From Candidatus Babelota bacterium (GTDB taxonomy: Bacteria > Babelota > Babeliae > Babelales > Babelaceae), in the NCBI GenBank assembly GCA_003174035.1, contig PRDV01000053.1, positions 1-10,327 on the forward strand: a stretch of DNA of 10,327 bases, written 5' to 3'. The notes under the pieces are model-generated. The model did not search any database, had not been told where the DNA came from, and saw only the letters and a list, made by a program, of their open reading frames with translations. Positions 1 to 5,042 of this stretch are shown piece after piece (positions within the stretch are counted from its first letter, which is position 1; each line of letters starts with the position of its first letter). The translations under genes and the position numbers were made by a program.

Positions 1-62
1 AAAAGTGAAAAGATATGAAGAGGAATATGTCACTATTACATAATACTATGGAGGATAAAACT

Positions 63-671
63 ATGAATTATGTAAAACAATTAAGCATCGCGTTGTTGTT
101 CTTAGCTACCCCAGCTGCTGTGTTAGCAGCAGGCGGTTCTACAACTGCAACAACCACCCCTACACCATCAACTTCTACCCCAGCAACGGGTTGGTTTGCT
201 AATCTTAAAGATAAAGCTGACCACAACCGTGTATGGGTTGGAGCAGGTATAGTAGGTGCTGCAGCAGTAGGAGCAGTAATTGCTCACCACTACTGGCCAG
301 CGTTCCGTACGAATGTATCTTCAAAGGTAGTTGATGCATGCGGTAAGTATGTTGATAACCTTAAAGACCAAGACGGTACAACAATCGCTGCTACATTAGT
401 AGGAGTAGGTGGTGTTGCTGCATTGGTATACTTCGGTCATAAGAACCATTGGTACCATAAATTGAATAACACCAAGGGATGGGTTGCTCCAGTAGCTCCA
501 ACAGCTACAACTGCAACAACCGCAACAACCGCAACGACTGGTGCTACCACTAGTACGGCAGCTACAACTGCAACTGCGACAACGCCTGCAGTAAGACCCC
601 CACAACCTGCAGGTACAAATCCAGCGGGTGCAGCTTGGACGTTCAATACAACGACCAACGTTTGGGAATAA
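63..671 (+). CDS. Exported Gly/Ala-rich two-helix protein with Thr/Ala repeat tail, unknown function
   Basis: A 202-residue protein I do not recognise as a named family. The start at 63 is chosen because GGAGG (50-54) lies 8 bases upstream and a clean Sec signal peptide begins there; the in-frame ATG at 15 would bury it. Residues 1-22 form the signal peptide (Lys5, hydrophobic core, cleavage near AVLA/AGG). A Thr/Pro/Ser linker follows (26-42). Two Gly/Ala-rich membrane-like segments come next, about 57-75 and 106-124. The first ends in VIAHHYWPAF, a motif that recurs in the next gene. Residues 148-173 are near-perfect Ala-Thr-Thr repeats, then a Pro-rich tail with four Trp/Phe-containing turns ending VWE. 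It is probably an envelope or secreted protein. A very strong terminator directly downstream suggests a monocistronic and possibly highly expressed gene. The gene call is secure; the function is unknown. Confidence 0.88.
   Translation: MNYVKQLSIALLFLATPAAVLAAGGSTTATTTPTPSTSTPATGWFANLKDKADHNRVWVGAGIVGAAAVGAVIAHHYWPAFRTNVSSKVVDACGKYVDNLKDQDGTTIAATLVGVGGVAALVYFGHKNHWYHKLNNTKGWVAPVAPTATTATTATTATTGATTSTAATTATATTPAVRPPQPAGTNPAGAAWTFNTTTNVWE
504..581 (+). repeat. Degenerate ACA/GCA triplet repeat encoding Ala-Thr-Thr runs
   Basis: This part of the first gene is built from short repeats such as gcaacaacc, coding for Ala-Thr-Thr units (residues 148-173 of the protein). Third positions vary (aca, acc, acg, act), so the protein repeat has been kept while the DNA has drifted. 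Such Thr/Ala tails are typical of extended, surface-exposed linkers. The repeat is also why a Val/Ala-rich open frame appears on the opposite strand. Confidence 0.75.
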
Positions 672-692
672 TTAATTAGAAGTTAATTATAG

Positions 693-721
693 AAAGAGCT
701 CTCCTTCGGGAGAGCTCTTTT
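693..721 (+). terminator. Strong intrinsic terminator with UUCG tetraloop
   Basis: A perfect 12-bp stem (693-704 pairs with 709-720) closes a TTCG loop flanked by C and G, the extra-stable cUUCGg tetraloop. It ends in TTTT. It lies 22 bases after the stop codon at 671 and separates the first two genes. Confidence 0.93.
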
Positions 722-847
722 CGTTAGTAAGTACTGATGCGTTAAATGCGCTATCTCTTTGATTGATTGTGAACATTCCACCCATTTCGTTCATAGCAGT
801 ATGCGCATTCACCCTTCGTGATCTATTTCAATTCATCCCATCGCCTT

Positions 848-875
848 TTGTTATTTCTGCGGCATAGTTTATGCT
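848..875 (+). promoter_or_regulatory. Weak sigma70-like promoter for the gene at 933
   Basis: TTGTTA (848-853) and TATGCT (870-875) are separated by 16 bases, each matching four of six consensus positions. A small palindrome, GCATA-GTT-TATGC (862-874), overlaps the -10 box and could be an operator or chance. The rest of the 722-932 spacer shows no gene, RNA or repeat that I can support. Confidence 0.3.
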
Positions 876-932
876 TATTAATAGATATAAATTGAGTGAA
901 ATATATAGACTATTAAGAAAGCGAAAGTGATC

Positions 933-1466
933 ATGCAATTATCTCATACGTTAACCATCCTGATAGCATTGCTCATCTCACCTGTTACTTTTGCATCGGG
1001 CCCTGACGTGGCTATAGCCACTGTGCCAATACCAGCAAATAGTGGAAGTACATGGGCTGACACTTTTAAAAATAGTAAGCTGCTTGTTGGTGCCGGGGCA
1101 ACCGCTGCGCTTACAGGAGCAACGGTCATTGCCCATAAAAAATGGCCATGGTTTAATCGGAACATTTCAACTCCGGTGAAAGAGAAAATCTTCGCTCATC
1201 CCATATTATTTGCGGGCATGGCAGCAGGCAATATTTTTTTTGGATCTTTTATTTGCTGGTCTTACCGCTCTTTAAAGGAATGGGAAACGCTGTTTCTGAG
1301 AAATCATCCTGGCGAGGCCGCCGCTTATGCAGAGTATAAAAAGAGTTCATGGACGAGACATATTTCTGCTGAAAATATAGCGCTTGCAGGAGGTATTGGG
1401 GCTCTAGCAACAGGTGGTGCTCTCATAGCTCATAAGTGCTGGCCATGGTTTAATAAAAAGATATAA
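933..1466 (+). CDS. Exported Gly/Ala-rich membrane-module protein, truncated by an in-frame TAA
   Basis: A 177-residue reading frame. The start at ATG 933 is preferred over GTG 927 (six bases upstream) because the signal peptide begins directly (MQLSHT, then a hydrophobic core to about Ala21); the ribosome site is poor, only aagaaag/gaaag-like. The mature part has two copies of one module. Copy 1 covers residues 49-83 (VGAGATAAL..., then VIAHKKWPWFN) and copy 2 covers 148-177 (ALAGGIGALA..., then LIAHKCWPWFN), with a third hydrophobic stretch between them (about 90-110). The same motif occurs in the upstream gene. The frame stops at TAA 1464-1466, exactly 99 codons after a Ser codon TCA in copy 1. 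Codons after the stop continue the module (Thr-Pro-Val), so this is probably a truncated product of a 298-codon gene. The function is unknown; likely envelope-located. Confidence 0.7.
   Translation: MQLSHTLTILIALLISPVTFASGPDVAIATVPIPANSGSTWADTFKNSKLLVGAGATAALTGATVIAHKKWPWFNRNISTPVKEKIFAHPILFAGMAAGNIFFGSFICWSYRSLKEWETLFLRNHPGEAAAYAEYKKSSWTRHISAENIALAGGIGALATGGALIAHKCWPWFNKKI
1083..1178 (+). repeat. Membrane module copy 1 (VIAHKKWPWFN...TPV)
   Basis: First copy of the internal duplication. TGGCCATGGTTTAAT (1143-1157) is identical to 1440-1454 in copy 2, at an offset of 297 bases (99 codons). It encodes a Gly/Ala-rich membrane segment followed by a basic, Trp-rich edge. Confidence 0.8.
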
Positions 1467-1475
1467 ACACCTGTT
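1380..1475 (+). repeat. Membrane module copy 2, containing the in-frame stop
   Basis: Second copy, aligned without gaps to copy 1 through K-x-WPWFN-x-x-I-(S/stop)-TPV. At the Ser position copy 1 reads TCA (1167-1169) and copy 2 reads TAA (1464-1466), a single C-to-A difference. Confidence 0.8.
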
Positions 1476-1829
1476 GTTGCTGTAGACCGTGCTCTCGGTT
1501 TTTCCTCCTGGTGCGAAAACTTGAAAAAAGGAGATCCTTGGACAGTATACGCAACCTGTTGGCTACAGATGATCAGTATTGGGTTCTTAGCAGTCCTCAA
1601 TAATGAATTGTTTGTGGATTCTAAGAAGAAAGAGATGCTGCGCTTGACACATGAATCTAACCTGTGCGCTTTTAACCAAATGCAGGCTCGGGCTTTGGCA
1701 ATACCCCCAGTACCCGCATGGCAGCCGGTACCACTTCCGCCGCCTGTGCAATTTGCACCGATAGCCCCACAATTCATTCAAATGCCACCACTTCCTCCGC
1801 GCAGGATCCAACAAGATGCTGCAGAATGA
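1467..1829 (+). pseudogene. Downstream remnant of the interrupted exported protein
   Basis: This is in the same frame as 933-1466 and open for 120 codons after the TAA. It continues the second module (TPV), contains a membrane-like segment (around WLQMISIGFLAVL), then a charged helical part, and ends in a Pro-rich tail (IPPVPAW, PVPLPPPV, PPLPPRR). The only purine-rich ribosome site (AAGGAG, 1528-1533) has no in-frame start at a useful distance. Independent translation therefore looks unlikely, although TTG 1521 or the ATG at the Met in WLQMIS could be used. I read it as the 3' half of a gene recently broken by a nonsense mutation; stop readthrough or a base-calling error are alternatives. 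Confidence 0.65.
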
Positions 1830-1866
1830 TGGGATTAGCCTCAATAGTGTCATACATGCCCGTTAG

Positions 1867-2127
1867 TTAGTTTTTGGATAGCCTTTCTAGTGCATCGCTG
1901 TATTTTTCGACGAGCTCTAGGTACATCTCACGCAATTGCTTGTCGGTGATTGTTGAAATTGCTTCAAGTTCATTGGCTTGCGTGGGATGTAGAGGTTGGA
2001 GTATGATGGTATTTCCATCAGTGGTGATGCATATGCTCGTTGTTTCGTCTATATTGAGCAAATCGAGTATAGGCTTATCAATTATTATTGCAAAATTATT
2101 ATCGAGTTTCACTAATTTTCTGATCAT
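1867..2127 (-). CDS. AbrB/MazE/SpoVT-like DNA-binding protein (antitoxin-type), orphan
   Basis: An 86-residue cytosolic protein. Residues 1-48 match the swapped-hairpin AbrB/MazE/SpoVT pattern: MIRKLVKLDNNFAIIIDKPI, then LLNID, and a second beta part ending in TIILQPLHP. In this family the N-terminal domain dimerises and binds operator DNA, and the C-terminal tail of antitoxins holds the toxin. Here the tail is a charged helix (about 52-85, rich in Leu/Glu/Lys). The ATG at 2127 is chosen over GTG 2169 because GAGAAAGG sits 9 bases upstream and the domain starts at that Met. No toxin gene (MazF, PIN or Doc-like) lies beside it; the next gene downstream is convergent. It could be a lone transcription regulator or an antitoxin whose partner was lost. 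Confidence 0.8.
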   Translation of the reverse strand: MIRKLVKLDNNFAIIIDKPILDLLNIDETTSICITTDGNTIILQPLHPTQANELEAISTITDKQLREMYLELVEKYSDALERLSKN

Positions 2128-2159
2128 GCATGGTGCCTTTCTCTCATAGGATTGCCTAT

Positions 2160-2168
2160 AGTATACCA
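2160..2168 (-). promoter_or_regulatory. Extended -10 promoter for the AbrB-like gene
   Basis: On the minus strand the sequence reads TGG-TATACT, an extended -10 element matching TATAAT at five of six positions. No clear -35 is visible, as often with extended -10 promoters. Transcription would start near 2153 and give a leader of about 25 bases. AbrB-type proteins often repress their own promoter, but no operator repeat is evident. Confidence 0.5.
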
Positions 2169-2218
2169 CACTCCGATACTTTGCGGGCCAGGCAGTCCTT
2201 ACGATGGTTTATAAAAAA

Positions 2219-2247
2219 TTGCAAATTTTATTAAAATATGTAATACT
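2219..2247 (+). promoter_or_regulatory. Sigma70-like promoter for the gene at 2295
   Basis: TTGCAA (2219-2224) and AATACT (2242-2247) are spaced by 17 bases in a very AT-rich stretch. Each box matches four of six consensus positions. Confidence 0.4.
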
Positions 2248-2294
2248 TATTATGGGTTTAAATAGACAAACGATAAAATAAATTGGAGGGTACT

Positions 2295-2717
2295 ATGAAT
2301 GCACGATTAAACATGATCTTTTCAGCTATACTGTATATTGTAAGTTCGCAGAGTGTTTCAGCAATGGAAACAGCCTTGGCTACCTCTAGTGGTGAATCCG
2401 AAGCACTGTTGAGTCCAAGGGAGCGCGAAATTGTCTCATTTGTACGCAGCATTGGAACGACACTCGGGAAATGCAGTACGGTAGAGGAGCGACTAAAAGC
2501 GTTAGATATTATTTTAGGAACGCTTCATGAATATGTTAAAAAAGCCTCACCTGAAACGAGGCGGGCGCTTTTACTTAAGATTGTTGAAGTCACAGATTGG
2601 ATAACATTATTACAAGCAAAATCGAGTTCAACACTTACTGCTGGAAATGAACTAGCTACGGTGAACTCCCATCATACTGATTCAAAGAAGAAAAAGGGAT
2701 CATGCACAATTCTTTAA
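2295..2717 (+). CDS. Small exported helical protein with C-terminal polybasic CaaX box
   Basis: A 140-residue protein of unknown family. The start at 2295 has GGAGGG (2285-2290) just upstream. Residues 1-23 are a signal peptide (hydrophobic core, cleavage VSA/ME). Residues 40-105 are predicted helical, with FVRSIG, KC, EERLKALDIILG and a Leu/Ile-rich helix to about DWITLL; a similar pattern occurs near the N-terminus of the gene at 9240. The tail is Ser/Thr/His-rich, then KKKK (131-134), GS and Cys137-Thr-Ile-Leu. That ending matches the eukaryotic CaaX prenylation signal with a polybasic stretch as in Rho/Ras GTPases; Leu in last place favours geranylgeranylation. Bacteria have no CaaX prenyltransferase, so if functional the Cys would be modified by a host. 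Some Legionella effectors use this route. How it would leave the periplasm is not shown here. A terminator follows, so the gene is monocistronic. Confidence 0.85.
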   Translation: MNARLNMIFSAILYIVSSQSVSAMETALATSSGESEALLSPREREIVSFVRSIGTTLGKCSTVEERLKALDIILGTLHEYVKKASPETRRALLLKIVEVTDWITLLQAKSSSTLTAGNELATVNSHHTDSKKKKGSCTIL

Positions 2718-2733
2718 TACGCATCTAGCAATG

Positions 2734-2764
2734 AAGGCTCTCTTTTAAGAGGGCCTTGTTGTTT
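2734..2764 (+). terminator. Intrinsic terminator
   Basis: An 11-bp stem (2734-2744 with 2747-2757, one T-G wobble; the innermost pair probably opens to make the loop), followed by the T-rich gttgttt. It lies 16 bases after the stop of the CaaX gene. Confidence 0.8.
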
Positions 2765-2774
2765 AAGGAGGCTT

Positions 2775-2802
2775 TTGACGAATTTTCTCTTTGCTTTAGA
2801 CT
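2775..2802 (+). promoter_or_regulatory. Sigma70-like promoter for the gene at 2849
   Basis: TTGACG (2775-2780, five of six matches) and TAGACT (2797-2802, four of six) are spaced by 16 bases. The leader to the start codon would be about 40 bases. Confidence 0.5.
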
Positions 2803-2848
2803 GAAAAGTATAGTGAAATAAAACCATATATTTACATGAGAGGTTATT

Positions 2849-3832
2849 ATGATGAATAGGTTAAAAAATATATTGCCAGCTTTGTTGCTTGTACTAGCAG
2901 TGCCACAGGGGCTTGTTGCTATGGAAAAAAGCAATGATGGTCAGAAGAAAAGTTCTTCCTTAAAGGAGCTCCTTTTTTCTAAAAAGGGTGCAGCAGTAGT
3001 TACGGGTGGTGCACTGGCTGGAGTCGCATGGCTTACCTGGACGCCAGATCGCTCACAACAGGTTAATACATTATTAGATACAGCCGGCAATCATAAGGGT
3101 AAAGTAGCTGCATGTCTTTTTGGTGCGGGATTGCTCTATGGGGCCTATAGGTATTTATCTCAGCCTGCTCAGAAGCCAAAGGTAGCAACAGTAACGTGGA
3201 AGCCTGTGGAGGAGCGAGCAAATGTTGAACCAACATTACCGCCTCTTATGCCACAAGAAGTTATGCCGATGGATAGTTCTCCAACCATTTCAACGGAAAG
3301 TGAAGAAGAACCTTTGATAATGGATGAGCCTCAAGAAGCTCCGGCTAAGGTGATTCCTCAATGGATGGTGATTTTTATTCAATTGTGTGAGGAGCTGTAT
3401 AGTAATATTCCACCAGCACAGCAAGCTGCAATTGCAACTCCCGTATTGCAGATGGCTGCTAAAGACCCATTTGACCTACTTATGCAGCCTCAGTTTATGG
3501 TGTTACTCGAAACCAATGAGCAGAAGGCAGTCTTTTATATTTGCTTAGAAGCATTTATGGCGACGTATTTTGATGAGAGAATGAATGCGTTTATGGAGCG
3601 TAATGGACAGGCATTTGATGGACTGCCGGAGCCTCAGCATCCGCATGATTTAGTGAACAATGAGCTCTATAGCGCTCGCTTGAAAGAAGATCAAAAACGC
3701 TATCTTACTGAGCTCTTTGCACAGATGGCAAATTATCAGCAAGCGCATGCACTCGCACTTCAAAAGATGGGTATATCGCTTGAGGTGGTAATGATGGTAA
3801 TGCAAGCTGCCCAGCCGCAGGAAAAAGCATAA
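2849..3832 (+). CDS. Exported protein with two Gly-rich membrane segments and a helical C-terminal domain, unknown function
   Basis: A 327-residue protein not recognised as a known family. Two adjacent ATGs (2849, 2852) lie behind GAGAGG (2838-2843); either fits. Residues 1-24 are a signal peptide with cleavage at LVA/ME. Two short Gly/Ala membrane-like segments follow (about 47-64 and 85-101), each with a GxxxG spacing (TGGALAG, GAGLLYG). Between them are polar residues containing Trp-Thr-Pro and Lys/His. A Pro/Glu/Met-rich linker (about 110-168) leads to a C-terminal, mostly helical domain (170-320) rich in Gln, Met and Glu (for example EELYSNIPPAQQAA, ELFAQMANYQQAHA). The architecture resembles the first two genes and the next one, suggesting distant paralogues. 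It has its own promoter-like sequence and a perfect terminator. Probable membrane-anchored envelope protein with a soluble domain outside the cytoplasm. Confidence 0.85.
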   Translation: MMNRLKNILPALLLVLAVPQGLVAMEKSNDGQKKSSSLKELLFSKKGAAVVTGGALAGVAWLTWTPDRSQQVNTLLDTAGNHKGKVAACLFGAGLLYGAYRYLSQPAQKPKVATVTWKPVEERANVEPTLPPLMPQEVMPMDSSPTISTESEEEPLIMDEPQEAPAKVIPQWMVIFIQLCEELYSNIPPAQQAAIATPVLQMAAKDPFDLLMQPQFMVLLETNEQKAVFYICLEAFMATYFDERMNAFMERNGQAFDGLPEPQHPHDLVNNELYSARLKEDQKRYLTELFAQMANYQQAHALALQKMGISLEVVMMVMQAAQPQEKA

Positions 3833-3840
3833 ATAAGAAG

Positions 3841-3870
3841 GCCGCGCATGTATGCGCGGCTCAATTTTTT
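3841..3870 (+). terminator. Strong intrinsic terminator
   Basis: A GC-rich perfect stem GCCGCGCAT/ATGCGCGGC (3841-3849 with 3852-3860; in practice a 4-base TGTA loop) is followed by TCAATTTTTT. It is 8 bases after the stop at 3832. Confidence 0.93.
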
Positions 3871-3880
3871 GGTGCATATA

Positions 3881-3909
3881 TTGACAATACGGGTGTTATC
3901 TATCACGAT
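3881..3909 (+). promoter_or_regulatory. Consensus -35 box, probable promoter of the 3940-6146 operon
   Basis: TTGACA (3881-3886) is a perfect -35. At 17 bases the -10 would be CACGAT (3904-3909), a poor match; TATCAC (3901) or GATGTA (3907) are badly spaced alternatives. A weak -10 after a perfect -35 is typical of activator-dependent promoters, but that is inference. Confidence 0.4.
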
Positions 3910-3939
3910 GTATAGGTAGAAAAGATATGTGGGGCTGAT

Positions 3940-5031
3940 ATGCGTAAATATATGTTAAGCAAAACGCTGATTATCCTGGCTTTTTTTACCTCGCTTATTG
4001 CTATGCAAAGCGAAGATGCACTCAACCCGTCAAATGGCAAAAGACCTTTAGGGCCTCTTGGAATGAAAGGGCTACCGCCTGCAATTGGAAGTGGTTTTGG
4101 GCAAACTCTTTTTAGCGGAACAAGTTTCAGTGGAACAAGTTTCGGCGAAACTCCTGTCAGTGAGACCCCTTATCCACGCATCGATACAGAAGAAACTCGA
4201 ATCGGTGATGCGCCACTATCTAGTGAATCATCATTAACCCCAACACCATTTCAACGTTCATTGGCTCAGACTGCTCAGGCATTGCCTGCTCAGGCGTTGC
4301 CTACCCAATCATTATCTGCTCGAGGTTATGCATCTAGTCCCCAGGGCTGGATGGGAGAAAATTCTGGCACCAAAGCTGCTGTTCTAAGTGCGGCGCCTGC
4401 TGCGGCTATGATACTCGCCTATAAAAATAATGAAAAGTTTAGAGCGTATGTGAATAAGCATTCCGGTGCTGCGAAAAACTATGTACTACGTAATGTGGCA
4501 CTGCCTACCGCAATGAAGATCGAAGAGATAAAAACTGAAGGATTCTCGCGCTCTGATGTACTCAAGGGAGTTCTTGTCGGCGTGGGACTTTTTGCGTTAA
4601 AAAAAGCAGGAGACTACCTGTATCTTTGGAATTCGCTACGTACAGGGGATTTTACCAAAACACGTGAAGCAGTTACATCATTGTTTACTACGCTCTATGA
4701 TAACAAGAAAAAGATTGTTGCGGGAGTTATAGCTGGTGTGGGGATCTTTTGGCTCTGGAAATTCTCTCGTGCCATAAATAAGCAGGCAAAGGTTCCTTTG
4801 CTTGATCAATTTTTCCTTAGTTTAACACAAGAGCAGCGCATTGAAATTATGCAAAATGCCGAACTTCAAAAATTAGTGGCTGAGGCTGGTGAGGATCCAC
4901 TACCCTTACAATGTAATGAGCAATTGATGCGAATATTGAACGATGAACAAAGAAAGAAATTGAATGCGGCACTAGAAGATTATATTAAAAATAACGTTCC
5001 ACTCGCATTTTTGGAAGGCGATTTAGGATAA
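3940..5031 (+). CDS. Exported repeat-containing protein with Gly-rich membrane segments, unknown function
   Basis: A 363-residue protein not matching a family I know. The ATG at 3940 follows GGGG (3931-3934); Met5 (3952) is a possible alternative. Residues 1-21 are a signal peptide (cleavage LIA/MQ). The N-terminal third is disordered and repetitive: FSGTS-type five-residue repeats at 58-77 and Ala-Gln-Ala-Leu-Pro repeats at 109-127. Then come three hydrophobic Gly/Ala segments, about 144-160, 208-221 and 258-273 (AGVIAGVGIFWLWKF). After the first comes FRAYVNKHSGAAKNYV, which resembles FRTNVSSKVVDACGKYV after the first segment of the gene at 63. The C-terminal 80 residues are a helical, charged domain (LTQEQRIEIMQNAEL, LNDEQRKKLNAALEDY) with two similar D/TxEQR motifs. 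It is followed 11 bases later by thioredoxin reductase, the closest gene pair in the window, so the two are probably co-transcribed. Confidence 0.85.
   Translation: MRKYMLSKTLIILAFFTSLIAMQSEDALNPSNGKRPLGPLGMKGLPPAIGSGFGQTLFSGTSFSGTSFGETPVSETPYPRIDTEETRIGDAPLSSESSLTPTPFQRSLAQTAQALPAQALPTQSLSARGYASSPQGWMGENSGTKAAVLSAAPAAAMILAYKNNEKFRAYVNKHSGAAKNYVLRNVALPTAMKIEEIKTEGFSRSDVLKGVLVGVGLFALKKAGDYLYLWNSLRTGDFTKTREAVTSLFTTLYDNKKKIVAGVIAGVGIFWLWKFSRAINKQAKVPLLDQFFLSLTQEQRIEIMQNAELQKLVAEAGEDPLPLQCNEQLMRILNDEQRKKLNAALEDYIKNNVPLAFLEGDLG
4111..4170 (+). repeat. Five-residue tandem repeats (FSGTS / FGETP)
   Basis: Four tandem pentapeptides, FSGTS, FSGTS, FGETP and VSETP. At the DNA level ggaacaagtttc occurs at 4117-4128 and again at 4132-4143, a 15-base period. 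Recent slippage or duplication within the exposed N-terminal region is likely. Confidence 0.75.
4264..4320 (+). repeat. Ala-Gln-Ala-Leu-Pro tandem repeats
   Basis: Residues 109-127 of the same protein repeat AQALP and diverged forms (TQSLS), with gctcaggcattgcct-like DNA units at about 18-base spacing. Probably a flexible linker before the first membrane segment. Confidence 0.65.
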
Positions 5032-5042
5032 GAAAGGTTGTC

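Noticed and set aside
15..62. Upstream in-frame ATG extending the first gene by 16 residues
   Set aside because: GGAGG at 50-54 is correctly spaced for ATG 63, and the signal peptide begins there; the longer form would place charged residues before it. CATAAT at 39-44 was also dismissed as a -10 because it would leave no leader for ribosome binding.
437..658. Val/Ala-rich open frame on the minus strand
   Set aside because: It is the antisense of the Thr/Ala triplet repeat; absence of stops is a by-product of the repetitive composition.
722..932. Possible small gene or RNA in the longest spacer
   Set aside because: No open frame with a ribosome site on either strand and no stable fold visible by eye; only a weak promoter near its right end.
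1430..1777. Minus-strand open frame of 115 codons across the broken gene
   Set aside because: It has no ribosome site and overlaps the clearly coding plus-strand frame, which continues the duplicated module.
2128..2169. GTG start at 2169 for the AbrB-like gene
   Set aside because: It would lie within or before the -10 element, and the family domain begins at the ATG at 2127, which has a well-spaced GAGAAAGG.
2725..2934. Minus-strand open frame over the 2734 terminator and the 2849 gene start
   Set aside because: It overlaps a terminator, a promoter and a supported signal-peptide coding region; it shows no protein-like features.
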